Assembly: GCF_937890665.1 (NCBI RefSeq)
Contig: NZ_CALADU010000045.1
Location: 1 to 32,292 of the forward strand
From: an uncultured Subdoligranulum sp.
GTDB taxonomy: Bacteria > Bacillota_A > Clostridia > Oscillospirales > Ruminococcaceae
Length of the DNA stretch: 32,292 nt
Reading direction: 5' to 3'
Below the pieces are notes generated by a model that searched no databases, was not told the DNA's origin, and was given only the letters and a program-made list of their open reading frames with translations. Shown one piece after another: positions 1-8,356 of the stretch; the stretch's first letter is position 1, and every line of letters begins with the position of its first letter. Position numbers and translations under genes: made by a program.

Positions 1-117
1 AGCACTGGACGAGCGCCGCTTAATGCTGCTCGGTTCCCCGCCTGACATGGTTCACAGGCCACCCACGCACGGGGCCCACATCTGTACGCAAAACAGCGCA
101 ATTCAGCCCTGTCCGCA
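1..117 (-). ncRNA. ffs: Signal recognition particle RNA (4.5S/scRNA), 3' end cut by window edge
   Basis: Read on the minus strand, this has the SRP domain (helix 8) that binds Ffh. The conserved 5' strand GUCAGG (plus 41-46) is followed by a CGG/CCG stem closed by a GGAA tetraloop (plus 34-37) and the conserved 3' strand AGCAGC (plus 25-30). The flanking GUGAACC and CAUUAAGC are also typical of SRP RNA. The 5' end is inferred from the promoter just upstream, about seven bases after its -10 box. The 3' arm runs off the window, so I cannot tell the small form from the large, Alu-containing form. The RNA forms the ribonucleoprotein that targets nascent membrane proteins to the translocon. Confidence 0.88.
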
Positions 118-123
118 GAAGGT

Positions 124-152
124 ATTATACAATATTGGCCGGATAATTGCAA
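124..152 (-). promoter_or_regulatory. Sigma-A promoter for the SRP RNA
   Basis: On the minus strand a TTGCAA -35 box (plus 147-152) is separated by 17 bases from a perfect TATAAT -10 box (plus 124-129). This near-consensus promoter fits a highly expressed stable RNA and places the start near position 117. It lies between the last gene of the B12 unit and the SRP RNA. Confidence 0.85.
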
Positions 153-171
153 GAGGTGGCACCGTAGGATT

Positions 172-921
172 TTAACGCCGCAGATAGTAGGTCCCTTCCG
201 GTGCTCGGCAAAGCGTCACGCCAAAAATACCATCCAGTAGTTTTTGTTCAAAAAGATTCGCGGGGGTATCAAAGGCCGCCAACTTTCCCTGTGACAAAAC
301 TGCCACGCGGTCACTGTACTGCAGTGCCTGCGCAAGGTCATGTAGCACCAACAGCACCGTTTTGCCTTGATCTGCCAACGTACGCAGCAATTCCAGCAGT
401 TCGAACTGCGCCGCCACATCCAAATAGGTGGTAGGCTCATCCAGCAGAATCGTTTGTCCCCCCTGCGCCAATGCCATTGCTAAGTACACACGCTGCCGTT
501 CACCGCCGGAAAGCTCCCGCAGATCTCGATTGGCCCAACGCGCCACCCCAGTAACCTGCATAGCCTCTTCTACCGCCGCGCGGTCCTTTGTGGTCATCTG
601 CCGAGAGAGGCCCAGATACGGAAATCGACCATGGCTGACCAGACCGCGCACCGTGATTTCGGGAATATTGCGTACCTGCGGCATGAATGCCGCTGCACGG
701 GCAAATTCCTTGCGGTCGTACTCTTGAATAGACCGTCCTTGCAATAGAATCTTTCCTTCTAACAATGGCAACTGTCGGGCGATTGCCTTCAGCAACGTTG
801 TCTTTCCACAGCCGTTGGTTCCTACCAGCGTAGTAATCTGACCATTCTGAACGGCAAAGCTGATATTTTGCAGCAAAGGCTTTTCGTCATATCCCACTGC
901 CACACGCTGAAGTTCAAACAT
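172..921 (-). CDS. ABC transporter ATP-binding protein, FecE/BtuD family (second, permease-less copy)
   Basis: This 249-residue protein is an ATPase of the iron-siderophore/cobalamin importer type. It has Walker A GTNGCGKT (34-41), a Q-loop PQ at 81-82, signature LSGGE (137-141), Walker B ILLDE (158-162) and the switch His in LHDL (194). Its ATG overlaps the end of the preceding permease reading frame by eight bases. That permease is frameshifted (914-1916) and no substrate-binding protein accompanies this copy, so the enzyme is intact in sequence but probably lacks its natural membrane partner. It is the last gene of the B12 unit. Location suggests corrinoid transport, but iron-complex or cobalt-chelate transport cannot be excluded. 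It might work with the other permease at 18558-19646. No clear terminator follows it. Confidence 0.9.
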   Translation of the reverse strand: MFELQRVAVGYDEKPLLQNISFAVQNGQITTLVGTNGCGKTTLLKAIARQLPLLEGKILLQGRSIQEYDRKEFARAAAFMPQVRNIPEITVRGLVSHGRFPYLGLSRQMTTKDRAAVEEAMQVTGVARWANRDLRELSGGERQRVYLAMALAQGGQTILLDEPTTYLDVAAQFELLELLRTLADQGKTVLLVLHDLAQALQYSDRVAVLSQGKLAAFDTPANLFEQKLLDGIFGVTLCRAPEGTYYLRR

Positions 922-1916
922 AGAGACGCCCCCTTTTTCGATGGAGCAGCAAGCTCAGGAAGAACGGTCCACCGATGAGCGAGAGCAAAATCCCAACCGG
1001 AAGCTCAAATGGTGCAAAAAGCAGTCGTGCGGCAATATCGCAAATCACAACAAAGGCAGCCCCCAACAGCGCAGACGCCGGCAGCAACACCCGATGATCG
1101 TTTCCAACCAGCCGGCGCACAATGTGCGGTGCCAGCAACCCCACAAAACTCAAAAGGCCTGCAAAGCTGACCGCTGCTCCTGCCAAAAGTGCTGCCGCCA
1201 AAATACCAAGAAAACGCGTACGGGTAACGTGTAACCCAAGGCCGGTGGCACTTTCTTCGCCCAAGCACAGTACATTCAAATCAACCGCCAAAAATAGGGC
1301 CAACAGCAGTCCCACCACAAAGTACGGAAACGCTGCCGCCAACATTCCCATCGTAACGCCAGAAAGTCCTCCCGTCAAAAAGCCCGGAGAACTGGCCACG
1401 ATTTCTGGCCAAAGCAATTTCAAAGTGTTGATCCCTGCAGTCAGCATTCCACTAACCGCGAGACCGGCCAATACCAAAGTGGTTCGGGAAAGCCCCGCAC
1501 GCCATGCCAGCAGATACACAAGCATAGAGCACCCCAACGCCCCCAAAAAGGAGGCAAACTGCATCGCGCCGGGTACTGTGGGGACCACCACCATAGCCAG
1601 CAAGGCAAAAAATCCGGCCCCCGCATTGACGCCAATCACGTTGGGACTGGCCATAGCATTATTCAATACCGCTTACACCAGCCACCGCCAAAGCCGCCCC
1701 AGAGAACAAGCCCCCTAGCATTCGCGGAAGTCTCACATAGGCCATCACCCGCCACACCGGATCCTGTGGATCTTGAACTTTTAGCGCCTGCCACATCTGC
1801 CCTAAAGAATAGGGTTGGCTGCCAAGGCAGAGGGCTGCCACCGACGCCACTATTAGAACCCCTGTTAAGCACCCCAACACAACCGGGATTGCTGCTCGTT
1901 TTTGTAGATATTTCAT
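914..1916 (-). pseudogene. FecCD/BtuC-family permease, broken by a frameshift
   Basis: The gene should encode one membrane permease but is split into two reading frames. The first part begins at the ATG at 1916 (85 residues), after an AAGGGTG that contains the stop of cbiC. It carries the first membrane helix and the typical RLPRMLGGLFSGAALAVAG segment, then runs into SGIE and stop at 1659. The second part continues in another frame (NNAMASPNVIGVNAGAG onward) to 914 and holds the remaining helices, including GLLAPHIVRRL and the C-terminal ELPVGILLSLIGGP. Against the intact paralogue at 18558-19646, three residues (VMQ there) are replaced by a single base, so eight bases appear to be missing near 1676. 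The second part has no ATG at the junction; its nearest is at 1654. An assembly error is the alternative. Confidence 0.85.
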
Positions 1917-1920
1917 CAAG

Positions 1921-2598
1921 TCACCCTTGCCATCCTCGAGCGGTTGGATCCAGACGTCCAGTCGCTGAATAAAGCAGCGCATTACAGATTGCTGCCGCTA
2001 CCGTACTTCCACCTTTGCGCCCCATTGCCGCAATACACGGCACCTCTTTTTCTGTACAAATGGAAAACAGCGTTTCTTTGCTCTCCACCACATTGACAAA
2101 TCCCACCGGCACCGCCACAATCAATGCCGGTCGCAGTTCCTCCCGCTTCAGCAGTTCTCCCAACGCCAAAAGTGCCGTCGGTGCATTTCCTACTGCAAAA
2201 ATCGCATCGGGACAGCATTGTGCTGCATGATGCATGGATGCCACTGCCCGCGTCGTTCCCTCTTGTTTGGCACGTTTCGCCACTTCCGGATCCGCCATAA
2301 AGCAATACGCTGCACTGCCCAGTGATGCCAAAGACGGCTTGCTGAGTCCGGCTAACGCCATATTGGTATCCGTCACGAGGCTGACGCCCCGTTTCAGTGC
2401 TTCTATCCCCTTTTCCACAGCTCCCGATGTGAAGCGAAGCGTTTGGGCATAACTAAAGTCCGCCGTAGCATGAATGACGCGGTGCACCACCGCCGCATTT
2501 TCCGGGGGAATTACAATGCCTTGTTCCGCCAGTTCCTTTTCTATAATCTGCATACTGGTCCGCTCAATATCCGCGGGCAGCGTATGTTGTGGCATCAT
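1921..2598 (-). CDS. cbiC: Cobalt-precorrin-8 methylmutase CbiC
   Basis: CbiC moves a methyl group from C11 to C12 of cobalt-precorrin-8, giving cobyrinate. The 225-residue protein matches the CbiC/CobH family in length and motifs: an N-terminal ADIERTSMQII, the catalytic-His segment VVHRVIHATADFSY, a VSLVTDTNMALAG strand, GNAPTALLAL, a VPVGFVNVVESKE stretch and the late RKGGSTVAAAICNALL. Its ATG overlaps the cbiP stop in an ATGA, so translation is probably coupled. Its stop lies inside the ribosome binding site of the broken permease. The reaction belongs after CbiET and before CbiA, although the gene sits far from both in the operon. Confidence 0.95.
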   Translation of the reverse strand: MMPQHTLPADIERTSMQIIEKELAEQGIVIPPENAAVVHRVIHATADFSYAQTLRFTSGAVEKGIEALKRGVSLVTDTNMALAGLSKPSLASLGSAAYCFMADPEVAKRAKQEGTTRAVASMHHAAQCCPDAIFAVGNAPTALLALGELLKREELRPALIVAVPVGFVNVVESKETLFSICTEKEVPCIAAMGRKGGSTVAAAICNALLYSATGRLDPTARGWQG

Positions 2599-4091
2599 CG
2601 ACTTTCCTCCATCAATCGGTAAATTGCCTGCATATCCAGCGCACGGCGTACCCCATCAGCCAGTTGATCGAACTGCCGCTGCAAATACGTATGGTGATTC
2701 ACCGGTGCTGCTTGTTGCAGCGTTATTCCCTTGCGTTGGCAAAGCCAATCTGCCAATTTGACAGTGAGTTCTCCAGTATCGAACAACCCATGCAGATACG
2801 TTCCCCACACAAGCCCCTGACAACAACCTTCTCCTACTCCATTCTGTAAGCGGCAGAACGGTTGCCCCTGCACCTGCGTATCACCCATATGAATCTCATA
2901 GCCGTCCACGCAAGCCCCACTCCACGGTTCGCTTGTCACCATTGCCTGCACGCGAGTACGAGTTTTAGCAGCGGTATACGTTGTGTCAACAGGCAATAAT
3001 CCCAAACCATGCAGTGTTCGCCCCGAAATGTTTCCTTCTGTTCCCGCAGGATCCCGCAGCGTTCGACCCAGCATCTGATACCCCCCGCAAACGCCCAAAA
3101 TCGGCGTTTGTGCCGAAGCCGCTTTCAAAACAGCCGCTTCCAATCCATTTTGGCGCATCCACAGCAAGTCTTCCACCGTGTTCTTGGTCCCCGGCAAAAC
3201 AATCAAATCCGGATGTCCCAGTGCTGCCACCTCGCTCACATACCGCACCCCCAGTGCCGGATGACTTTCCAACGGTGTAAAGTCCGTAAAATTCGAGATG
3301 CGAGGAAAGCGTACCACTGCAATGTCTATCGGTTTATGGACAGATTCCGTACTAAGGCAAGACGCCAAAGAATCTTCTTCATCAATGTCCACATTCAGGT
3401 AGGGCACGACCCCCAACACCGGAATCCGGGTGCGTTCTTCCAGCATGGACAGCCCCGGACGCAAAATTTCCGGATCCCCCCGAAACTTATTGATAATGAA
3501 TCCGCCGATTCGTGCTTGTTCCTGCGGTTCCAGAAGTGCCACCGTTCCATACAACTGCGCGAAAACACCCCCACGATCGATATCGCCCGCTAAAAGTACC
3601 GGCGCGTGAACCATCTGCGCCAACCCCATATTGACGATATCCTCCGCTTTGAGATTGATTTCTGCCGGGCTTCCCGCTCCTTCAATCACCAAAATATCAT
3701 ATTCCTCAGCAAGGCTCTGATAGGCGTCGAGGATTTCCGGGATCAGTTGCTTTTTATAGCGGAAATACTGTGCCGCGGGCATCCGACCGCGCACTTCTCC
3801 TCGAACGATGACCTGACTTCCGGTATCACTGCACGGTTTAAGTAAGATGGGATTCATCCTCACATCAGGTTTGATTCCTGCTGCCTGTGCCTGTACCACC
3901 TGTGCGCGCCCCATTTCCAGTCCATCCCGTGTAACATAGCTGTTAAGCGCCATGTTTTGGCTTTTGAAAGGTGCTACGCGGAAACCATCCTGTGCAAAAA
4001 TGCGACAAAGAGCCGTACACAAAAGGCTTTTCCCTGCTCCTGACATAGTGCCCTGTACCATGATGCATCGGGTGTGGTGCGTATTGGTCAT
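2595..4091 (-). CDS. cbiP: Cobyric acid synthase CbiP
   Basis: CbiP amidates the b, d, e and g side chains of adenosylcobyrinate a,c-diamide using glutamine and ATP. The 498-residue length is normal. The N-terminal dethiobiotin-synthetase-like ATPase has a P-loop GTMSGAGKS (about 14-22) and the family block PFKSQNMALNSYVT (41-54). The C-terminal glutaminase domain has its nucleophile Cys335 in GVCGGYQMLG, the region YEIHMGDT, and a late YLHGLFD His. The start forms an ATGA overlap with cobD. The substrate must be adenosylated first, and no adenosyltransferase gene is present in the window. Confidence 0.97.
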   Translation of the reverse strand: MTNTHHTRCIMVQGTMSGAGKSLLCTALCRIFAQDGFRVAPFKSQNMALNSYVTRDGLEMGRAQVVQAQAAGIKPDVRMNPILLKPCSDTGSQVIVRGEVRGRMPAAQYFRYKKQLIPEILDAYQSLAEEYDILVIEGAGSPAEINLKAEDIVNMGLAQMVHAPVLLAGDIDRGGVFAQLYGTVALLEPQEQARIGGFIINKFRGDPEILRPGLSMLEERTRIPVLGVVPYLNVDIDEEDSLASCLSTESVHKPIDIAVVRFPRISNFTDFTPLESHPALGVRYVSEVAALGHPDLIVLPGTKNTVEDLLWMRQNGLEAAVLKAASAQTPILGVCGGYQMLGRTLRDPAGTEGNISGRTLHGLGLLPVDTTYTAAKTRTRVQAMVTSEPWSGACVDGYEIHMGDTQVQGQPFCRLQNGVGEGCCQGLVWGTYLHGLFDTGELTVKLADWLCQRKGITLQQAAPVNHHTYLQRQFDQLADGVRRALDMQAIYRLMEESR

Positions 4092-5140
4092 CGTATAATC
4101 TCCTCAAGTGCCGCCAGCAAGCGGCGATTTTCTGTTTCGGTGCGCACCGCCGTGCGATACCATGTATCATCCAATCCAGGATAATTCCCACAGCCGCGCA
4201 GTAAAATGCCCCGCTTTCGCAGTGGCGCAAGAAGCGGCACTTCACATTGAAACAGCAGATAGTTAGCTTCTCCGGGCACAACGCGCAGGCCCAACATCTG
4301 CAACCCCTGTGACAAAAAAGGACGCTGCTTTTGAATCAAGTCGCGCACGCGGGAAACATAGTCTTTCTCCTGCAGAGCCGCTATGCCGGCCATCTGCGCC
4401 AGACTGCTGACCGACCATGGAGAACCAGCTAAGCGCAGCTTTTCCAACAAGATGGGGTTGGAACAAAGCAAATACCCCAACCTTACACCAGCCATGGCGT
4501 ACAATTTGGTAAAGGCTTTTACAATCACCAAATTCGGGTATGTCGGAAGCAGTGGCCGCACTGTATGTGCATTCGGCTCCTCTAAAAAATCCGAAAAGCA
4601 CTCATCCACCACGAGGATAGCCCCCATCGCGGCACAGCGTTCCACAAGCCGCCGCAAAAGCCGCATGGACGTCGTTTTACCGGTCGGATTATTCGGTTCG
4701 CAAAGAAAGACCAGATCGGTATCCACATCCACGGCTTGCAAAAAATCCTCTCCCACAGAAAAATCCATCTCTTGTGCAAGAAAAACTCGGTGCACCCTAC
4801 ACTGAACCGATTGCAGCGCTGCCTCGTACTCTGCAAAAGAAGGCGCAGGCAGCACCGCTTCGTGCGGACGTTGTGCGGCAGCAAGACGCCAGATCAGATC
4901 TGCTGCCCCATTGCCGCACAGGATCCATTCCGGTGGGACGTTTTCCTCTTTTCCAATGGCTTGCCGAAGCGCACGGCACAGCGGATCGGGATAGCGGTCT
5001 GCGATTTTTACCGCGTTTGCAATCGCAGTCTGTATCCCTTGTGGTACCCCCAACGGACTCACATTGGCTGAAAAGTCCAACGGCGTGTAGCCATATTCTG
5101 TTTGAAAGCCGGCCCAATCGCCGCCGTGTACCAACTGCAT
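4088..5140 (-). CDS. cobD: L-threonine-O-3-phosphate decarboxylase CobD
   Basis: CobD is a PLP enzyme of the aspartate aminotransferase fold that makes (R)-1-amino-2-propanol phosphate, the linker attached by CbiB. The protein has 350 residues and the typical opening VHGGDW and DFSANVSPLG, a GNGAADLIW loop (77-84), NNPTG (150-154), VVDECFSDF (about 177-185) and the PLP lysine Lys212 in KAFTKLYAMAGVRLGY. This start and the DFSANVSPLG block favour CobD over HisC; the two are close relatives. Its placement between cbiB and cbiP makes the call firm. The binding site GAGGTGA upstream of the ATG contains the stop of cbiB, four bases away. Confidence 0.93.
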   Translation of the reverse strand: MQLVHGGDWAGFQTEYGYTPLDFSANVSPLGVPQGIQTAIANAVKIADRYPDPLCRALRQAIGKEENVPPEWILCGNGAADLIWRLAAAQRPHEAVLPAPSFAEYEAALQSVQCRVHRVFLAQEMDFSVGEDFLQAVDVDTDLVFLCEPNNPTGKTTSMRLLRRLVERCAAMGAILVVDECFSDFLEEPNAHTVRPLLPTYPNLVIVKAFTKLYAMAGVRLGYLLCSNPILLEKLRLAGSPWSVSSLAQMAGIAALQEKDYVSRVRDLIQKQRPFLSQGLQMLGLRVVPGEANYLLFQCEVPLLAPLRKRGILLRGCGNYPGLDDTWYRTAVRTETENRRLLAALEEIIR

Positions 5141-5144
5141 TGTA

Positions 5145-6113
5145 TCACCTCAAGAGTAATAGAATCCCGCTGCGCAAGGCAATCCCTGCTGCGACCGCCA
5201 AAAAGGAAGCAGCAAACAACATCCGATTGGCTCGTAAAATATCCTGCGGTTCCACCGGACGTTCCGGATTCCCAATCGTAGGTTTATCGTAATATTCTCC
5301 AAAATAGTAAGCCGGTCCCGCCAGCTGTACTCCCAGTGCACCTGCACAGGCAGATTCAGTCTGTGCACTGTTGGGGCTGGCATGGTTGCGCCGATCTCTG
5401 CGCCAAATGTGCCAAGCCTTTGGCGCATTCTGTCCCGTCAAGGCCGCAGCGGCAATCCAAAACAAGGCCGCCAATCGCGACGGCAGATAATTGGCAACGT
5501 CATCCAGCTTTGCTGCCGCTCTGCCAAAGTGTAAGTATCGCTCGTTTTTATAGCCCACCATACTGTCCATGGTATTGACGGCTTTATAGCATAGTGCCAA
5601 TGGTGCACCACCAATTACCATGTAGAACAAGGGTGCTACTACCCCATCGGAGAAATTTTCTGCCACAGTTTCTACTGCCGCCTTGGCGACACCTTCCTCC
5701 GAAAGTGCTTGTGTATCCCGGCCCACAATGCGAGAAACTGCTTTTCGCGCCGCTGGCAAGTTTTCCTCTGCAAGACAACGGTACACGTTGCGGCTCTCCA
5801 CGGCCAACCCTTTGACAGCCAATGCCTGCCAACACCAAACCACCTGTACAATCATACCGAGTATCGGGTGCAGCCAAAAAGCTCCCCAACACACAATTTC
5901 CGTAAACGCAAGCGTCGCCAAAGGCAATATGGCTGCCAACACGCAACCTGCTTTACGCTCGCCTTGTTCAGTCGCAGGAAACTGTTTCCGCAAGAAGGTT
6001 TCCATCCGGGTGATGCAGCGCCCCATGATTACGACAGGGTGCGGCATCCACACGGGATCTGCTAGCCAAAGATCTACCAGAAATCCTACAAGAATTGCTA
6101 TGCTGACCGTCAT
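5145..6113 (-). CDS. cbiB: Adenosylcobinamide-phosphate synthase CbiB
   Basis: CbiB is an integral membrane enzyme that joins cobyric acid to aminopropanol phosphate made with CobD. The 322-residue protein starts in a membrane helix and carries the family block WMPHPVVIMGRCI (about 22-34), then several hydrophobic segments, the acidic ENFSDGVVAPLFY motif, and the highly conserved VNTMDSMVGYKNERY with the following KLDDVANYLPSRL. The C-terminus ends in a final hydrophobic helix. Its start overlaps the cobC stop by four bases. Confidence 0.95.
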   Translation of the reverse strand: MTVSIAILVGFLVDLWLADPVWMPHPVVIMGRCITRMETFLRKQFPATEQGERKAGCVLAAILPLATLAFTEIVCWGAFWLHPILGMIVQVVWCWQALAVKGLAVESRNVYRCLAEENLPAARKAVSRIVGRDTQALSEEGVAKAAVETVAENFSDGVVAPLFYMVIGGAPLALCYKAVNTMDSMVGYKNERYLHFGRAAAKLDDVANYLPSRLAALFWIAAAALTGQNAPKAWHIWRRDRRNHASPNSAQTESACAGALGVQLAGPAYYFGEYYDKPTIGNPERPVEPQDILRANRMLFAASFLAVAAGIALRSGILLLLR

Positions 6114-6709
6114 ACCATCTTCCCTTTGCTATATTGTACCGTTTCCAGCAAAGTAAGATGCTGTTCCTGCGCCCAATGGGAAGCATCCAATTTGTACCCC
6201 CCTGCGTTGGGTGCGCACCAGTGATAATACGCATAATGCGGTATAGCAAATCGTTCCATCACCGCCATTTGAGTTCCCCCATGGGCCACAATGACCAGTT
6301 GCTTTTTCCCTTTTTGCAAACTCTCATCAACCAGCCGAGAAAAGGCCGCACAGGTTCGATCACAAAACTGGTCTTTGCGTTCTCCGTCGGGACAAGCTGT
6401 TTCACAATTCGCCTCTACCCAAGCAAGATAGTCCGGATCATGTTCCATTTCGATGTAATTGCGGCCCTCAAAACTCCCGAAATTCATCTCTTTCAAATCT
6501 TCCACCACAATCTGTTTTGCGTTGGGGAAGAGTAAATGTGCCGTTTGCTGCGTACGAATCAGCGGAGAAACATATACTTCCTCGGCAGAAAAGTCCGCCT
6601 GTCGAATTTGTGCCTTGCCATCCTCAGAAAGCGGGATATCCCGCTGCCCCTGATACCTTTTTTCAAGATTGTAGATCGTAGTACCATGCCGCAGCAAATA
6701 GATAATCAT
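6110..6709 (-). CDS. cobC: Alpha-ribazole phosphatase, histidine phosphatase family (CobC-like)
   Basis: The 199-residue protein is a histidine phosphatase with the catalytic RHG at residues 7-9 (His8 nucleophile), a second arginine in SPLIRTQQTA (Arg52), an acidic EMNFGSFEGR segment (74-83), and a second catalytic His143 in VAHGGTQMA. In this context it most likely dephosphorylates alpha-ribazole-5'-phosphate or adenosylcobalamin-5'-phosphate, the last step of nucleotide-loop assembly. The superfamily is broad and sequence alone would also allow a phosphoglycerate-mutase-like phosphatase, so function rests on the operon. It overlaps both neighbours by four bases. Confidence 0.85.
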   Translation of the reverse strand: MIIYLLRHGTTIYNLEKRYQGQRDIPLSEDGKAQIRQADFSAEEVYVSPLIRTQQTAHLLFPNAKQIVVEDLKEMNFGSFEGRNYIEMEHDPDYLAWVEANCETACPDGERKDQFCDRTCAAFSRLVDESLQKGKKQLVIVAHGGTQMAVMERFAIPHYAYYHWCAPNAGGYKLDASHWAQEQHLTLLETVQYSKGKMV

Positions 6710-7044
6710 TGTGATAGACTTCCTTTCAATACAAGAGGCAAACCATAAAAAACCCGCACAACGGTGTCTGCGCGGTCACTGAGCAAACAGTTGAGTCGGC
6801 CGGCAGCTTCTCGTGCGGCCCGTTCCCGGGCATCTGCCGGAACCACGCCACCACCCACCTCCGTGGCAATAACCACCGGATAACGGGTCAGTTCCTGCGC
6901 CAGTGCCGCGAGGTCCTCTGCTTGCGCGGCCTGATCCTGTACGTCCCAAACCGCATAGTTGGACAACTCTTCTTCCCTGCAGTGAAGCAGTTTGCAGGCA
7001 AAAGCCCGTTTCCCACTGTACAACGGCCCAAACAGGAAAATCAT
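6706..7044 (-). CDS. Short CobU-like protein (partial kinase/guanylyltransferase fold)
   Basis: This 112-residue protein resembles the two ends of CobU with the middle removed. A glycine-rich loop GPLYSGKR (6-13) stands near the N-terminus, with Arg in place of the usual Ser/Thr after Lys. The C-terminal half carries the CobU-type block TEVGGGVVPADARERAAREA followed by AGRLN and YGLPLVLKG. The guanylylated-His segment (HRxxR) is missing, so guanylyltransferase activity is unlikely and kinase activity is doubtful. The ATG at 7044 is chosen because it makes an ATGA overlap with cobS and follows GGAGGG; upstream extension would run inside cobS. It sits between cobS and cobC, with a full-length CobU two genes away. 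It may be an accessory or regulatory partner; that is inference. Confidence 0.8.
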   Translation of the reverse strand: MIFLFGPLYSGKRAFACKLLHCREEELSNYAVWDVQDQAAQAEDLAALAQELTRYPVVIATEVGGGVVPADARERAAREAAGRLNCLLSDRADTVVRVFYGLPLVLKGSLSQ

Positions 7045-7817
7045 AGGGTTCCCTCCACAATACGGCACAGTACCAATGCCGCCAACATCCACAATTCAGC
7101 TTTTTGCAAAAACCATCCGGCCAAATCCCCCGAGATTCCTCCGAATTGCTTTTGCGCCACCGTGTGGTAGCGCCATAACACAAACAGCATTGCTGCCACC
7201 ATCAAGATTCCTGCCATGCCGCCTACTGCCATCAAAGCAGCCGATAGCACGAACGCCAAAACCGCCAAGATCCAACGAACCATACGACGATCCGCAGCCG
7301 TGGCAAAGGTGTGGGCCAGACCAGTATTCTTGGCCAACGGCAACGTAGCCACAGCCCAGCCGGAAAGTGCCCGTTCCAGCACAAACCCCAAGCCCAAGCA
7401 TGCCAGCGTACGCGCATCCATCGTAAGGGATGCGCACAAGGCAAAATAGGCCACAAAATAGCTGCACACACAAATCAGTGCGAAAGCACCACAATGCGGG
7501 TCTTTCAGAATTTCTTGCCGTTTAGCAGCATCCGCATAGCTGGCCAGTGCATCGCAGGTATCGGCATAGCCATCAAGATGAATCCCTCCGGTAATAAGTA
7601 CCGGAGCCAGACAGTACCCCGCCGCTTCCAACAAATCGGGTACCGGCCAGTTTCCGCACAGTGCAGCCCAAAGTCCGTAAGCCACAGCGCATACTACGCC
7701 CACCAGCGGAAAGGCACACAATACATACCGCATATTTTTTTCGTTCCATGCAGGCTGCGGTACCGGAATGGCGCTAAACATGGCAAAAGCCACTGCGACA
7801 GTTTCCAGTATGATCAT
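7041..7817 (-). CDS. cobS: Adenosylcobinamide-GDP ribazoletransferase (cobalamin synthase) CobS
   Basis: CobS is a membrane enzyme that joins adenosylcobinamide-GDP with alpha-ribazole or its phosphate. The 258-residue protein begins with a hydrophobic segment containing FSAIPVPQP, and has the metal-binding block GGIHLDGYADTCDAL (about 76-90), followed by a region with KDPHCGAFAL and about five further hydrophobic helices. This matches CobS in length and topology. It overlaps cobU at its start and the short CobU-like gene at its stop by four bases each, placing the three lower-ligand genes cobT, cobU and cobS in a row. Confidence 0.95.
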   Translation of the reverse strand: MIILETVAVAFAMFSAIPVPQPAWNEKNMRYVLCAFPLVGVVCAVAYGLWAALCGNWPVPDLLEAAGYCLAPVLITGGIHLDGYADTCDALASYADAAKRQEILKDPHCGAFALICVCSYFVAYFALCASLTMDARTLACLGLGFVLERALSGWAVATLPLAKNTGLAHTFATAADRRMVRWILAVLAFVLSAALMAVGGMAGILMVAAMLFVLWRYHTVAQKQFGGISGDLAGWFLQKAELWMLAALVLCRIVEGTL

Positions 7818-8356
7818 AAAAGATTCCTTCCCTTATAGTAATAAGGCATCCCGCCAGTCACTTCGCACAGATGGTCCACTTGCCGCGCGAGTTGTTGATG
7901 CAGGTGCCCCAATAAGCGAAGATATTGTACGGTATCACCAGCGTACCGTGTTCCGCCAGTTCCCACTTCGTTAGAAACCAGAACCAGATGACGGCTTCTT
8001 TGGGCGAGCTGTTCCACCCCTTGTAAAATGGCACGCTCTGCACTCTGACTATCTGCCCCCGGCGCATATAATTCATTAGCCGCCAAGTTTCCAAGATCTT
8101 CCAGCAAAATGGTACCACTGCCGTCAAGTTCCGCAGCCTTACATTCCGCAAGATTTCGCGGACATTCCACCGTTACAAAGCCTCGTCCTGAACGTTGCCG
8201 TCGATGACACTCCACACGAGCGCGGCACTCAGCATCCCAAACTTGCATCGTAGCCAAATAGATACGAGGACCCGCCCCGGCCAACTGCAATGCTAGCCGT
8301 TCTGCATATTCGCTTTTGCCACTCCCTGATCCGCCAATCACAAGGAACTGCATCAT
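7814..8356 (-). CDS. cobU: Adenosylcobinamide kinase / guanylyltransferase CobU
   Basis: CobU phosphorylates adenosylcobinamide and transfers GMP to it. The 180-residue protein has a P-loop GGSGSGKS (8-15), a YLATMQVWDAE segment, the candidate guanylylated His51 in VECHRRQR, and the SNEVGTG motif at 128-134. Two family motifs look unusual: the middle DCLTLWLTNL-type block reads ILLEDLGNLAANEL, and the usual G-(I/V)-V-P after NEVG is replaced by GGTRYAG. Two ATGs stand in tandem. The first overlaps the cobT stop as ATGA; the second (8353) has better spacing from GGGAGG and may be the true start. Function is likely, with possible specialisation together with the short CobU-like protein. Confidence 0.85.
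   Translation of the reverse strand: MMQFLVIGGSGSGKSEYAERLALQLAGAGPRIYLATMQVWDAECRARVECHRRQRSGRGFVTVECPRNLAECKAAELDGSGTILLEDLGNLAANELYAPGADSQSAERAILQGVEQLAQRSRHLVLVSNEVGTGGTRYAGDTVQYLRLLGHLHQQLARQVDHLCEVTGGMPYYYKGRNLL

Noticed and set aside
1659..1666. Programmed ribosomal frameshift in the second permease
   Set aside because: There is no slippery heptamer at the junction, and frameshifting would not restore the roughly three conserved residues that are missing.
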